Notes: generated by a model not told the origin, from the sequence alone. 64,000 nt of DNA from Flavobacterium sp. UBA7663 (GCF_002483315.1 NZ_DLHR01000027.1:29695-93694), one strand, 5' to 3'. Counted from the first letter of the stretch, positions 52,118 to 61,066 are shown. Numbers and translations are program-made.

Positions 52118-52723
52118 TTATTTAATTTTATCGGAAATTTCCATTTTTTTTCGCATTTGATCTGGATTTGCATTTCGTGTTGTATCCAAAGCTTGCAACA
52201 TTAATTCTTCTCCAATTTCTTTTGGGATGGCTTTTTTAATGATAATTTCATCCCATTGTTTGTATAAACCTTTAATTTCTTCATTAATTTCTGGAATCAA
52301 TTTGGCAATTCTTTGTTCTGGAATAACTCTCAAATTCATAAAAGTTTCTAACGATTTTAATTTGGTATTTAAAGTCGTAATTCTGCTTAAAATTTGAGGT
52401 TTATTGTACTCCAAAGGAATTGTAATCGCTAAAGTATCTGCTTTTGAAGACAAGTTTTTAGTTTTCATTTGAAAAGCAGACAAAGTAGATTGTGGCTTTT
52501 GAAGCATTTCGATTTCAAACTGGCGCCATTCGATCCATTTGTTCAAAGTAATATTTACTTCTGGTCTTGCAGTAGGAAAATTGAATTGCCACATTTTAGA
52601 AATATTTTTAAAAACGGCTTCGTTTTTTTGTGCTATTCTTTGTGCTTCTAATTGTTGATTTTCACTTTCACAAGAAATCAATATTAAAAACAAAAACGAT
52701 AAACTATATAAGAAAACTTTCAT
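52118..52723 (-). CDS. Lipoprotein with helical repeats, unknown function
   Basis: 201 residues with a lipobox (FLFLILISCESEN, Cys18) and a largely alpha-helical body rich in Lys, Glu and Gln. I recognise no family. Its promoter -7 box TACCTTTG lies at 52741-52748 on the minus strand. It precedes the T9SS protein gene by 36 bases, so the two may be co-transcribed. Confidence 0.65.
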   Translation of the reverse strand: MKVFLYSLSFLFLILISCESENQQLEAQRIAQKNEAVFKNISKMWQFNFPTARPEVNITLNKWIEWRQFEIEMLQKPQSTLSAFQMKTKNLSSKADTLAITIPLEYNKPQILSRITTLNTKLKSLETFMNLRVIPEQRIAKLIPEINEEIKGLYKQWDEIIIKKAIPKEIGEELMLQALDTTRNANPDQMRKKMEISDKIK

Positions 52724-52740
52724 TTTATTAGATTAAAAAG

Positions 52741-52748
52741 CAAAGGTA
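52741..52748 (-). promoter_or_regulatory. -7 box of the 201-residue lipoprotein gene
   Basis: TACCTTTG on the minus strand, 17 bases before the ATG. No clear -33 element. Confidence 0.45.
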
Positions 52749-52927
52749 CAAATGTTTAGTAAACGTAGTGACTTTTCTAATAATATCTTAACATTCAATT
52801 TGAATCTAAATTGTTAATCCATTAAGAATAACCATTTAAAGGATGTTAATTTATTAAATATTTAAATTAACCCGTTAATTGGTAAAAATATCACAAAAAA
52901 GCATCTGAAAAATTAGTGCTAAAATGT

Positions 52928-52935
52928 TATATTTG
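52928..52935 (+). promoter_or_regulatory. -7 box of the threonine-dehydrogenase-like gene
   Basis: TATATTTG, 20 bases before the ATG, in a 232-base AT-rich spacer with no other feature I can identify. Confidence 0.45.
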
Positions 52936-52955
52936 TTTCCTCTATAATCTATCAA

Positions 52956-53912
52956 ATGGATACAAAAATTTTAATAATTGGTGCTTGTGGTCAAATAGGC
53001 ACCGAACTTACAGCAAAGCTGAGAGCAACATACGGCGTAAACAATGTAATTGCTTCTGATATTAGAAAATTAGAAAATGATGTAGTAAATAATGGTATTT
53101 TCGAAGTTGTAAATGCTTTAGATTACAACCAAATTGAACATTTACTTGAAAAATATCAAATTACCGATGTGTATTTAATGGCGGCTTTACTTTCGGCTAC
53201 GGCTGAAAAAAATCCAGCCTTTGCATGGGATTTGAATATGAATTCGTTGTTTCATGTTTTAAATTTAGCCAAAGCAGGGAAAATCAAAAAGGTTTTTTGG
53301 CCTTCGAGTATCGCGGTTTTTGGACCTACAACTCCAAGACAAAACACACCACAATATACCGTTATGGAACCTTCAACTGTTTACGGAATTTCGAAACAAA
53401 CTGGTGAAAGATGGTGTGAATATTATCACAAACAATATGGTGTAGATGTAAGAAGTATTCGTTATCCTGGTTTAATTAGTTGGAGCACTGAAGCAGGCGG
53501 AGGAACTACAGATTACGCAGTAGATATTTATCATAAAGCGATTACCGATGGAAAATTCACGAGTTTTTTATCTGAAAATTCAGAATTGCCTATGATGTAT
53601 ATGGATGATGCGATAAAAGCAACCATTGGAATTATGCAAGCTCCAGCGGAACAAGTTAAAATTCGTTCTGCTTATAATTTAGCAGCAATGAGTTTTACTC
53701 CGAAACAAATTGGTGAAGAAATTAAAAAACACTATCCAAATTTTGAATTAAGCTACGAACCTGATTTTCGTCAGAAAATTGCAGATAGTTGGCCAGCAAG
53801 TATTGATGATACTTCGGCAAGAGAAGATTGGGGTTGGAAAAACGATTTCGATTTAGAAAACATGACCGTAGAAATGTTCAAAAACTTAAACGAACATACC
53901 TATAAAAAATAA
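52956..53912 (+). CDS. tdh: SDR-family L-threonine 3-dehydrogenase (likely)
   Basis: 318 residues of the extended SDR/epimerase type: NAD-binding IIGACGQIGTEL at the N-terminus, the Tyr-x3-Lys catalytic pair in VYGISKQTGERW (about 146-157), and family-specific WSTEAGGGTTDYAVDIYH. This matches, from memory, the SDR-type L-threonine dehydrogenases known from Flavobacterium, which oxidise threonine to 2-amino-3-ketobutyrate, more than sugar epimerases. Monocistronic with a terminator. Confidence 0.78.
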   Translation: MDTKILIIGACGQIGTELTAKLRATYGVNNVIASDIRKLENDVVNNGIFEVVNALDYNQIEHLLEKYQITDVYLMAALLSATAEKNPAFAWDLNMNSLFHVLNLAKAGKIKKVFWPSSIAVFGPTTPRQNTPQYTVMEPSTVYGISKQTGERWCEYYHKQYGVDVRSIRYPGLISWSTEAGGGTTDYAVDIYHKAITDGKFTSFLSENSELPMMYMDDAIKATIGIMQAPAEQVKIRSAYNLAAMSFTPKQIGEEIKKHYPNFELSYEPDFRQKIADSWPASIDDTSAREDWGWKNDFDLENMTVEMFKNLNEHTYKK

Positions 53913-53944
53913 AAAAACGTCCCGTAATATCGGGACGTTTTCCA
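53913..53944. terminator. Terminator after the threonine-dehydrogenase-like gene
   Basis: AAACGTCCCG/CGGGACGTTT, a perfect 10-bp stem between convergent genes. Confidence 0.9.
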
Positions 53945-53962
53945 TTAAAACAAAAAACAAAC

Positions 53963-54541
53963 TTACTCCTGAACGATAGGAGCTCTCAATGATTCTAGCA
54001 CAGCAACAACTTCTCCAATTAAAACAGGGTCTGTAACGCCATTTAAACCAGCTGCTGCTCCTACGTATCCTATAAATTTATCGTATTCAGCATCATTTGA
54101 TTTTTTCCCCATACGAGGATTTTGTGCTGGATCATGCGCTGCTACCATGTTTAATCCAGTGTAGGTATTAGTAGCTCCTCCTCCAGTATTTGCTGAAAAG
54201 AAATCGGTCAAATTATCACTTAATATAGCAACATTAGTTGCGTTACCACTTAATGCTTCTGAAATTACTGGTGCAAAATGCTCACCTAAATTACCTTCAG
54301 CTCCAACCACAATATCAGAAACAATTAAAGTAATCGTAGAATCTACCACAGAACGATAGCTCAATCTCCCTTGTTCTATCATTTGTCCCGGATTATTTGG
54401 ATCAGCAACCATAGTGGTTCCTCCTAACTTTGCATATAAAGATGCTGGCTCTGCTGCTTTGTCATCGTCACTACAAGAAGTAACAAATGCACCCGATGCA
54501 ATAAATAAAGCCAATAAGGCTAGTTTTGAAAAATTTTTCAT
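53963..54541 (-). CDS. Exported lipoprotein with truncated-globin-like domain
   Basis: 192 residues with a lipobox (SGAFVTSCSDDD, Cys23). The mature part aligns by eye with group 1 truncated haemoglobins: SLYAKLGGTTMV (helix A/B start), TDFFSANTGGG, YTGLNMVAAH with the presumptive proximal haem ligand H136, and a C-terminal helix VVAVLESLRAPIV. A 15-residue insertion follows LGG. A globin on the outside of the cytoplasmic membrane is unusual. It follows an HMA-like anchored protein by 18 bases, so the two form an operon. Haem binding is inferred, not shown. Confidence 0.65.
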   Translation of the reverse strand: MKNFSKLALLALFIASGAFVTSCSDDDKAAEPASLYAKLGGTTMVADPNNPGQMIEQGRLSYRSVVDSTITLIVSDIVVGAEGNLGEHFAPVISEALSGNATNVAILSDNLTDFFSANTGGGATNTYTGLNMVAAHDPAQNPRMGKKSNDAEYDKFIGYVGAAAGLNGVTDPVLIGEVVAVLESLRAPIVQE

Positions 54542-54559
54542 AGTAATAGTATTTAGAAA

Positions 54560-54997
54560 TTAATTAAAAATTCGTTGAATTCCTCTAGAAAACTTATAGC
54601 TAAAGCTATCTTCATTCATTACTGGGCAAGCCGTTTTATTTTCTAACTCTTTTGGTAATGTAAAACGTTCTGCCTTGTAATTACCCATGGCTATTAACTT
54701 GTCATAAATAGTTTTCGAATCGGCTATTTTTATATCGTGAAAGAAAACTAAAACACCAGTTTCTCTATTTAATCTATCAGTTTTTACCCCTGGAATAGAT
54801 TTTAAATTTCGATGGATTTCCTTTGCCTTTAATGAATCTATGGGTTCTTTAAAATCGATTCGACTAATTTGTAACGATGCATTATCTATAACTAAAGGTT
54901 TGGCTGTGGCGATATGAACCACTAAAACCACAAAAAGTATCAGGAAAATTCCGAAGATGCTTCCCAAAGCAATTTTGACTTTTTTATTAATTTTCAT
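54560..54997 (-). CDS. Membrane-anchored HMA-like (ferredoxin-fold) protein
   Basis: About 145 residues from MKINKKVKIALGS; a 37-codon longer frame exists but its N-terminus is basic and low-complexity. One N-terminal membrane helix (ALGSIFGIFLILFVVLVVH) anchors an extracytoplasmic domain with the beta-alpha-beta pattern of heavy-metal-associated domains (EIHRNLKSIPGVKTDRLN...GVLVFFHDIKI...IYDKLIAMGNYKAERF). The usual CxxC metal site is missing; a single Cys sits near the C-terminus (TACPVMNE). Operon with the globin-like lipoprotein gene. Confidence 0.65.
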   Translation of the reverse strand: MKINKKVKIALGSIFGIFLILFVVLVVHIATAKPLVIDNASLQISRIDFKEPIDSLKAKEIHRNLKSIPGVKTDRLNRETGVLVFFHDIKIADSKTIYDKLIAMGNYKAERFTLPKELENKTACPVMNEDSFSYKFSRGIQRIFN

Positions 54998-55094
54998 TTT
55001 ATCTGAGCTTTTTTGTTTTAATGATTTACGTAAACAATTTCTCTTTGGTTTTCTGAAAATGAAAAAAAAGTGAATTTTAACATTTAGACATAAA

Positions 55095-55123
55095 AAATCC
55101 CAAGACAAATTGCATTGGGATTG
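55095..55123 (-). terminator. Terminator of the SnoaL-like gene
   Basis: AATCCCAA (55096-55103) pairs with TTGGGATT (55115-55122) downstream of the minus-strand stop; it separates that gene from the HMA/globin pair. Confidence 0.8.
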
Positions 55124-55143
55124 AATATTATTTTTGTTTATTC

Positions 55144-55644
55144 TTATTTCTTTTCGGAAAGAATTTTGTCTTCTATTACCGATTTTATTTTTACAACTTC
55201 GTCCGAATTCTCATTTGGTACCGTCATTGAAAGCACGTAATGCTTAATTTTCCATTGCCCGTTTTCTAGCACTAAAACACCAGAACCGCGACAAATTTTC
55301 ATTTGCGTACTCAATAATTCGTCAAACCAAACCGTTTTTCCGTTTTCACTAAAATAGATATTGCGTTCGATTGCTTTAAAGTTCCATACTTTCCCTTTAT
55401 CGAAATACGGTTTTGCAAAAGCTTGAAATTGCTTTTTATTCCAATTTTCAGTAGCATCTGTTCCAATAAAAATCGATTCATCGGACATGGCTGAAAAATA
55501 CGCTTCATAGTCTGCTACCGCAGCCGCTTTATGCCAATTGTCTAAAATTATAGTGATATTTTGTTTTTCTGATTGTAGTTTTTCCTCACAGGGTTTGCAG
55601 GAGAAAGCTAGAGTTGCTAGGAATAAGATTGATAGTTTTTTCAT
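55144..55644 (-). CDS. Lipoprotein with SnoaL/NTF2-like domain
   Basis: 166 residues with lipobox (LATLAFSCKPC, Cys16). The mature part has the NTF2-like cone fold (DNWHKAAAVADYEAYFSAMSDE, with a terminal VLVLENGQWKIKHYVLSM strand pair) found in DUF4440 and nuclear transport factor 2 families. These bind or isomerise small molecules; no catalytic residues can be assigned. Monocistronic, 43 bases downstream of the aldehyde dehydrogenase gene. Confidence 0.8.
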   Translation of the reverse strand: MKKLSILFLATLAFSCKPCEEKLQSEKQNITIILDNWHKAAAVADYEAYFSAMSDESIFIGTDATENWNKKQFQAFAKPYFDKGKVWNFKAIERNIYFSENGKTVWFDELLSTQMKICRGSGVLVLENGQWKIKHYVLSMTVPNENSDEVVKIKSVIEDKILSEKK

Positions 55645-55660
55645 GGTCTCTTCGTATTTA

Positions 55661-55675
55661 CCCTCCTTTGGAGGG
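55661..55675. repeat. Short GC-rich hairpin CCCTCC-TTT-GGAGGG
   Basis: Perfect 6-bp inverted repeat with a 3-base loop just upstream of the SnoaL-like gene. A relative occurs at 61067-61083. Confidence 0.6.
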
Positions 55676-55687
55676 GAATCATCTAAA

Positions 55688-56977
55688 TTATAAAATATTA
55701 ATTACAACAGTTTTTACATTTACAAATTCTTTGATGCCGTCTTCAGCTAATTCTCTTCCGTAGCCTGATTTTTTAATACCTCCGAAAGGCAATCTTGGGT
55801 CGGATTTTACCATTTCGTTAATGAAAACGGCACCTTCGTTAAAAGCTGATATCTTGGTTTTGATGAAATCAATGTCTTGAGTAAAAATGGAAACGCCCAA
55901 ACCAAATTCCGATTGATTGCTTAATTCAATTGCTTCTTCAATGGTTTTGAAAGTAATAATTGCTGCTACAGGACCGAATGTTTCTTCTTTGAAAACAGGC
56001 ATTTCTGTTGTTATGTTTGTTAAAATTGTGGGTTCATAAAAAGCGTCTTTTCGGTTTCCGCCAACAATTAACTTTGCTCCCATTTGAATGGATTTTTGAA
56101 CTTGGACTTCTAATTCTTCGGCCAAATCAACTCGTGCTAACGAACCTATTTGCGTTTCTTTATCTAATGGATTTTCGGTTTTTAAGTTTTGAATGGCTAT
56201 TTTGAATTTTGCCACAAACTCTTCTGCGATATTTTCATGAACTAAAAAGCGTTTGGCTGCGATACAACTTTGTCCTGCGTTTTGCATTCGGGCATTGACA
56301 GCTGTTGCTACTGCTTTTTCTAAATTGGCGTCTTCTAAAATGATGAAAGCATTGCTTCCGCCTAATTCTAAAACGCATTTTTTTAAGTGTTTTCCAGCTT
56401 CGGTGGCGACTGCGATTCCGGCTTGCTCGCTACCTGTTAAGGAAACGGCTTTAATAATTGGATTAGCGATAACTTTAGCTACTTCGCTACTTGGAATAGG
56501 TAAATCTTGATAACTACCTTTTGGAAAACCAGCTCTCTCAAATATTACTTGAATTAATTTGGCAGATTTTGGAACATTACTTGCATGTTTTACCACAACT
56601 GTATTTCCAGCAATAATAGTTGGAACCGCAAATCGGAATACTTGCCAAAACGGAAAATTCCATGGCATTACTCCTAAAATTACTCCTAAAGGCTCGTAGG
56701 TAACAAAACTTTCAGAAGCATCGGTTTTTATAGTTTTTATGGCTAAAAAGGTTTCGGCATATTCGTAATAGTAATTACACAAAAGGGCACATTTTTCAAC
56801 CTCAGCAATGGCTTGCGAAATGGGTTTGTGCATTTCAGTAGTAATGCAAGTTGCATACTCCTCTTTGTTTTCTAAAAGTAGTTTAGCTAATTGAGGTAAA
56901 AAAGAAATTCGATTTTGAATACTTAAATTACGCCAATAAAATTGAGTATTTTGCGAAATTTCTAAAAGATTTTGCAT
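55688..56977 (-). CDS. Aldehyde dehydrogenase, succinate-semialdehyde type
   Basis: 429 residues, slightly shorter than the usual 450-480. Catalytic residues are present: Glu in VLELGGSNAF and the Cys in NAGQSCIAAKR; the cofactor region MPWNFPFWQVFRF is intact. Sequence features such as VKSDPRLPFGGIKKSGYGREL resemble NAD(P)-dependent succinate-semialdehyde dehydrogenases, but other aldehydes are possible. No GABA pathway gene adjoins it. Confidence 0.85.
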   Translation of the reverse strand: MQNLLEISQNTQFYWRNLSIQNRISFLPQLAKLLLENKEEYATCITTEMHKPISQAIAEVEKCALLCNYYYEYAETFLAIKTIKTDASESFVTYEPLGVILGVMPWNFPFWQVFRFAVPTIIAGNTVVVKHASNVPKSAKLIQVIFERAGFPKGSYQDLPIPSSEVAKVIANPIIKAVSLTGSEQAGIAVATEAGKHLKKCVLELGGSNAFIILEDANLEKAVATAVNARMQNAGQSCIAAKRFLVHENIAEEFVAKFKIAIQNLKTENPLDKETQIGSLARVDLAEELEVQVQKSIQMGAKLIVGGNRKDAFYEPTILTNITTEMPVFKEETFGPVAAIITFKTIEEAIELSNQSEFGLGVSIFTQDIDFIKTKISAFNEGAVFINEMVKSDPRLPFGGIKKSGYGRELAEDGIKEFVNVKTVVINIL

Positions 56978-57021
56978 GCTGAAAGGTTTTTGTAAAAATA
57001 CTAATTTTAATTGAAAACGAG

Positions 57022-57121
57022 GTTCGCGTTAGGGATGGAAGAGGAAATCCTTTATTTATAAAATTCTTAAATTTTATAAATAAAGATTGCAACGTACAGC
57101 CCGACCCTTGTGGGAACGCCC
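57022..57121 (+). ncRNA. Structured intergenic RNA element, Flavo-1-like (tentative)
   Basis: A ~100-nt element with paired ends: GCGTT (57026-57030) with AACGC (57115-57119); GGG (57032-57034) with CCC (57100-57102); a terminal CCC-TTGT-GGG hairpin (57105-57114); and a long central AT-rich hairpin (57046-57088, about 19 bp). The conserved words GTTAGGGATGGAAG and GCCCGACCC are familiar from repeated intergenic elements in Flavobacterium. I recall the Rfam family Flavo-1 as the probable match but cannot confirm it here. Confidence 0.5.
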
Positions 57122-57139
57122 AAATTCAAAAGGAAATGA

Positions 57140-57147
57140 TATCTTTG
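57140..57147 (+). promoter_or_regulatory. -7 box of the 2OG-Fe(II) oxygenase gene
   Basis: TATCTTTG, 25 bases before the ATG and directly downstream of the structured element, which would lie upstream of the promoter. Confidence 0.5.
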
Positions 57148-57172
57148 CGAGGTATTTTACAACTTAAATAAA

Positions 57173-57766
57173 ATGGAAGATTGTTTTGAAACCTTAATTT
57201 CGAGTTATTTGGATTCGAAAGTGGGCATTGTGGAACATTTTGTATCGGAAGAATTAGCGCAACATTTGATAAACAGATTGTTTGAATTGAAAGAACAAAA
57301 TTTACTAAAAGCCGCTGGAATAGGAAATGCAGCAAAATTAACTCAAAATTCGGCGATAAGAAGTGATGCTATTTATTGGCTAGACCGAGCGAATAATAAT
57401 GAATATGAAAATGCATTTTTAGATCAAGTAGATGCTTTTGTGGCGTATTTGAACCGCAGTTGTTATACTGGAATTACGGGTTATGAATTTCATTTTGCGT
57501 TGTTTGATAAAGGTAGTTTTTACAGAAAACATTTAGATCAATTCCAAGATAATTCAAGCCGACAGTTTTCGATGATTACCTATTTGAACGAAAATTGGCA
57601 ACCTGAAGATGGTGGTGAATTGTGCATTTACGATGGCGATGTTACTCAAAAAGTAGCTCCAACGAATAGAAAAACGGTTTTTTTTAAGAGCAATGAATTG
57701 GTTCATGAAGTTTTGGAAACCAATAAATCTCGATTGAGCGTTACGGGTTGGTTGAGAAGAGATTAA
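57173..57766 (+). CDS. 2-oxoglutarate-Fe(II) oxygenase, prolyl-4-hydroxylase type
   Basis: 197 residues with the complete Fe(II)/2-oxoglutarate site: H120-x-D122 in YRKHLDQF, H178 in ELVHEV, and R187 in KSRLSVTGW that binds 2-oxoglutarate. The jelly-roll core is typical of P4H-like dioxygenases. Bacterial relatives hydroxylate proline or other residues of target proteins such as EF-Tu, but the substrate here is unknown. Single gene with its own promoter and terminator. Confidence 0.9.
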   Translation: MEDCFETLISSYLDSKVGIVEHFVSEELAQHLINRLFELKEQNLLKAAGIGNAAKLTQNSAIRSDAIYWLDRANNNEYENAFLDQVDAFVAYLNRSCYTGITGYEFHFALFDKGSFYRKHLDQFQDNSSRQFSMITYLNENWQPEDGGELCIYDGDVTQKVAPTNRKTVFFKSNELVHEVLETNKSRLSVTGWLRRD

Positions 57767-57769
57767 AAT

Positions 57770-57799
57770 AAAAAAGCCAGTTTTTCAACTGGCTTTTTT
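57770..57799. terminator. Bidirectional terminator
   Basis: AAAAAGCCAGT pairs with ACTGGCTTTTT around TTTTCA, between convergent genes. Confidence 0.9.
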
Positions 57800-57816
57800 T
57801 GATGAAAAAACAAAAA

Positions 57817-60800
57817 TTACTTAACAACCAACTTTTTTGTAATTCCTTCTGAAGTTTTAACTAAATAAACTCCTGATTGCAATTTTGATATATTTATACT
57901 TAGTGCTTCTTTTTCTGAAAAGATTAATTTTCCTGTTACATCATACAATTCAATATCTGCCACTCTATTAAAATAAACTAATTCTGAATTTGATGCAGGA
58001 TTTGGGAAAATTACAAATGTTTTAGGCTCAGCATTAAAATCAGGATTTGAAAGCGTATTTTCATCCACTTCGTAAATAGTAATGGTTCCGCTGATTTCAT
58101 TGGCTACCAAAATATAACCTTTACCTGTTGCGCTATTTGCTGGGGCAATGTAAGTAATTCCTTCTGGACCATGATCGCCTGAATAAGCTGACGTACTTCT
58201 TGAATTTTTATAATCTACAAAAACTGGGTTATTCGGATTGGTAATATTATAAACCATTACACCACCCACTCTTTCTAAAGAAACAAAAGCAAAAGTTTCA
58301 GTTGCAATTTGAGCAATTGTTACACCTTCTGGCTCTGGACCTTTTGCACGACTTCTTCCTTTAGGAGTGTTATCTTCGTGATCTGCGTTGAAAAGTGTTG
58401 GTAAATTTGCTGCCGTGTAACGTTCAAAATCATCTCCACTATCAAAAACTATCTGTTTGGTTGAAGTATTGAAAATAGAAAACGAACGTGTTCCTACACA
58501 ATGAATGGTTTCAAATTGTGCATCTGCATCGGTATTTCCGTTAAGATTTGTTGCTCTAAATCTTCCTAAATTGTGATTCTGTTTTAAAACTGAAGCATTT
58601 GGAAATATTGTAGCATCTAAACCAAAAGAACCTGAACTAACGGCAACTCTCTCTGTAAAAGCACCATATTCTTTTTCATCTCCTTCGTTTGCAGTTACTA
58701 AAAAAGTAGTTCCTCCAACGGTATAACTTGCAACACCATCTGGAATAAAGTAGGCTTGAATAGGCCAATTCGCAATTAAAACCTGACCATTGTTGTCAGA
58801 AACATCAAATCCGTTACCAGGTAAACTAATGTCTTTTGTTCCTAATGCCCAAACGTCTGAAATTGTATTATTTGTTAAATTAATTTCGGCAATGGCATTA
58901 TTTTCTTGTAAGGTTACCCATGCTTTTTGAGAATCAGCACTTATGGTGATGTATTCTGGTTCAAAATCTTGAGATAATGTACTTGTTGATTTTAATTTTC
59001 TAACTCCGGATGCAATTAAAGTCGCTTCTTGAGTATTGTATGCCGTGAATAACAACGTTGTTACATTTGATTGAGATAACGATGCAATTCCACCAGAAAT
59101 ATCAATAATACTTACCGAACCTTCAGGATCAATTGAATAATCTGTATTTGGTTGTCCTTCATTAGCAGTCATTACTTTTGTACCGTCTGGAGAAAAAGTA
59201 ATCATATCAGGAAGTGCTCCAACAGTGACTTGTTTTAAAAATGTTCCATTCGTATCGAAAAACACAACCGAACCGTTCAATGTTTCATCTGCATTTGGTG
59301 AAGCTACTGCTACAATTCCGTTTTTAACCGCAACGCTTGTAACTCCTCCGTATGGGTTAATATTTACTGAACTAATTACAGAAGGATTCGTTGGATTTGA
59401 GAAATCGATAATATCTAAATATCCTGCTACTGCACTTGTGGTAAACAAACGTTGTGAAGTTGGATCGTGAACCACAATTTCACATGTACTTGTACTAGCT
59501 CCTGAAGGATCAAAACTTCCAATATAATTCAATTCGATTTGGTTGCTTGGAATTGGAGCCTGACTATCGTTATCCACAATATAAATGGTAGTAGTTGGGG
59601 TTCCAGAAATTGAAATTCCTGATGCGCTTTCTAAACTCAAAACAAAATATTCTGAATGTTGTTCTTCTGAACTGTCATCTAAAATTGGGATATTTATAGT
59701 TAATGTTGCTGGTGATGATTCCGTTATAAATATAGTTTGTGACGCTAATGTAAAATCCGCATTATCTGCTGTACTAAATGGAACCGATTTTACTACTAAA
59801 TCTACCAAACTCGTTGCTGGATTTGCAATGTTCAAAACCAACGATAACGTTCCTTGATTTTCATTTACTGTAATGAAATTAGATGCGAAAGAAATATTAG
59901 GATTTGCTGTGGTGAAAATTCCAGATTGTATAGTAGTTATTCCATTATCGTTTAAATCTTCAACTGTATTTGGCAATAAAGCTATGTAATACGTTTGGTT
60001 AACCGTTAAACTTGAAAGCGGCGTAATTGAAATTACATTCCCTGAAATTGTAGCATCAAAAGGAACGATTGCTCCAGTTGCATTATTCAAGCGCAATTCA
60101 ACAATAGCGTCAACATTATTATTGTCGATTACACTATTGTTTACTAATCGAATAGCTTCGTTAAAAGAAATTGTTGGAACAACATTCGTTGCCACATTTG
60201 TAGCGTTATTTAAAGGAAATAAACTAGCTACAGGAGCAATAACATCAGGACCACCAAAAGTTGTACCTTCTAAAGTGAAGTTGTCAAATCGATTGTTTCC
60301 AACCGTTCCACCTGAACCTTGTTGAAATTCCACTTTCAGTTTAAAATTTGGATTGTTATCAGTAGCATCGATTCCTGAAAAATCTAATGTGACTAAAGTA
60401 GGATCTCCGTTATTTGGAATCACATTAGTAAAAGGAAGATAATTTGTTCCATCAATAGAATACGACCAAACTTGCGTTCCTGCACCAGAACCCGAACGTC
60501 GAGTTGCAAATTTTACAATACAATTTTCATAACCAGTTGTTGGCAATGTAAATTCTAAAGCTCCACCAATAGGGTCGTTAAATCGTAGATGTGTTCCTGA
60601 AACATCACTATTCCTTGCGTTTAAATTTAAAACATTAAAATTTTGACCCGTTCCATTAGCGAAATCAATTACACTAATTCCTCCCGGAATAGCAATCAAA
60701 CTTGCTCCGCCTAACGTTTGACTTGGAGTTGTAATTGTAGCAATTGATGTACTGTTATTAAAGTTCCAATAATGTACTAATGTTTGTCCGTAAGTAGTAG

Positions 60801-60867
60801 AAACAAACAAAACTAAAAGTAGTGATAAGAATCTGCTACTCTTTTTAGTAGTGTAATTTTTATTCAT
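57817..60867 (-). CDS. Large T9SS-secreted choice-of-anchor I protein with Big_5 and Calx-beta domains
   Basis: 1016 residues. Order: signal peptide (about 1-27); a lectin-like beta domain (about 28-205); a Big_5 Ig-like domain (about 212-320, starting PVASLFPLNNATNVATNV); a Calx-beta domain (about 325-435, SEEQHSEYFVLSLESASG); a six-bladed propeller-like choice-of-anchor I domain (about 445-930, with GITYIAPANSATGKGYILVANE); and a type A sorting domain (NPASNSELVYFN ... KKLVVK). Surface or secreted; related proteins are sometimes annotated as alkaline phosphatase-like, but no phosphatase metal site is seen. Confidence 0.85.
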   Translation of the reverse strand: MNKNYTTKKSSRFLSLLLVLFVSTTYGQTLVHYWNFNNSTSIATITTPSQTLGGASLIAIPGGISVIDFANGTGQNFNVLNLNARNSDVSGTHLRFNDPIGGALEFTLPTTGYENCIVKFATRRSGSGAGTQVWSYSIDGTNYLPFTNVIPNNGDPTLVTLDFSGIDATDNNPNFKLKVEFQQGSGGTVGNNRFDNFTLEGTTFGGPDVIAPVASLFPLNNATNVATNVVPTISFNEAIRLVNNSVIDNNNVDAIVELRLNNATGAIVPFDATISGNVISITPLSSLTVNQTYYIALLPNTVEDLNDNGITTIQSGIFTTANPNISFASNFITVNENQGTLSLVLNIANPATSLVDLVVKSVPFSTADNADFTLASQTIFITESSPATLTINIPILDDSSEEQHSEYFVLSLESASGISISGTPTTTIYIVDNDSQAPIPSNQIELNYIGSFDPSGASTSTCEIVVHDPTSQRLFTTSAVAGYLDIIDFSNPTNPSVISSVNINPYGGVTSVAVKNGIVAVASPNADETLNGSVVFFDTNGTFLKQVTVGALPDMITFSPDGTKVMTANEGQPNTDYSIDPEGSVSIIDISGGIASLSQSNVTTLLFTAYNTQEATLIASGVRKLKSTSTLSQDFEPEYITISADSQKAWVTLQENNAIAEINLTNNTISDVWALGTKDISLPGNGFDVSDNNGQVLIANWPIQAYFIPDGVASYTVGGTTFLVTANEGDEKEYGAFTERVAVSSGSFGLDATIFPNASVLKQNHNLGRFRATNLNGNTDADAQFETIHCVGTRSFSIFNTSTKQIVFDSGDDFERYTAANLPTLFNADHEDNTPKGRSRAKGPEPEGVTIAQIATETFAFVSLERVGGVMVYNITNPNNPVFVDYKNSRSTSAYSGDHGPEGITYIAPANSATGKGYILVANEISGTITIYEVDENTLSNPDFNAEPKTFVIFPNPASNSELVYFNRVADIELYDVTGKLIFSEKEALSINISKLQSGVYLVKTSEGITKKLVVK

Positions 60868-61031
60868 TTTTGTGTTGATTAATGTTGCACAAAATTGAAT
60901 TTCAAAAGTTATAAGGAAGTGAATTAAAAAATAAGAAAGTATTAAATTGCTACTATCTATTATTTTCTAAAGGTTAAGCGATAATGTTATAATAATATTA
61001 TGGAAAAGATTCGATTTCATTTTGATAATAT

Positions 61032-61066
61032 AAAAAAAGAGCAACACTTTCGTATTGCTCTTTTTG
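61032..61066. terminator. Terminator-like hairpin
   Basis: AAGAGCAA (61037-61044) pairs with TTGCTCTT (61055-61062), with A and T runs. There is no + strand gene just upstream, so it may mark an element boundary or end of a lost gene. Confidence 0.7.

Noticed and set aside
57817..60867. Alkaline phosphatase activity for the choice-of-anchor protein
   Set aside because: No metal-binding phosphatase motif is visible; only propeller-like and Ig-like domains were identified.
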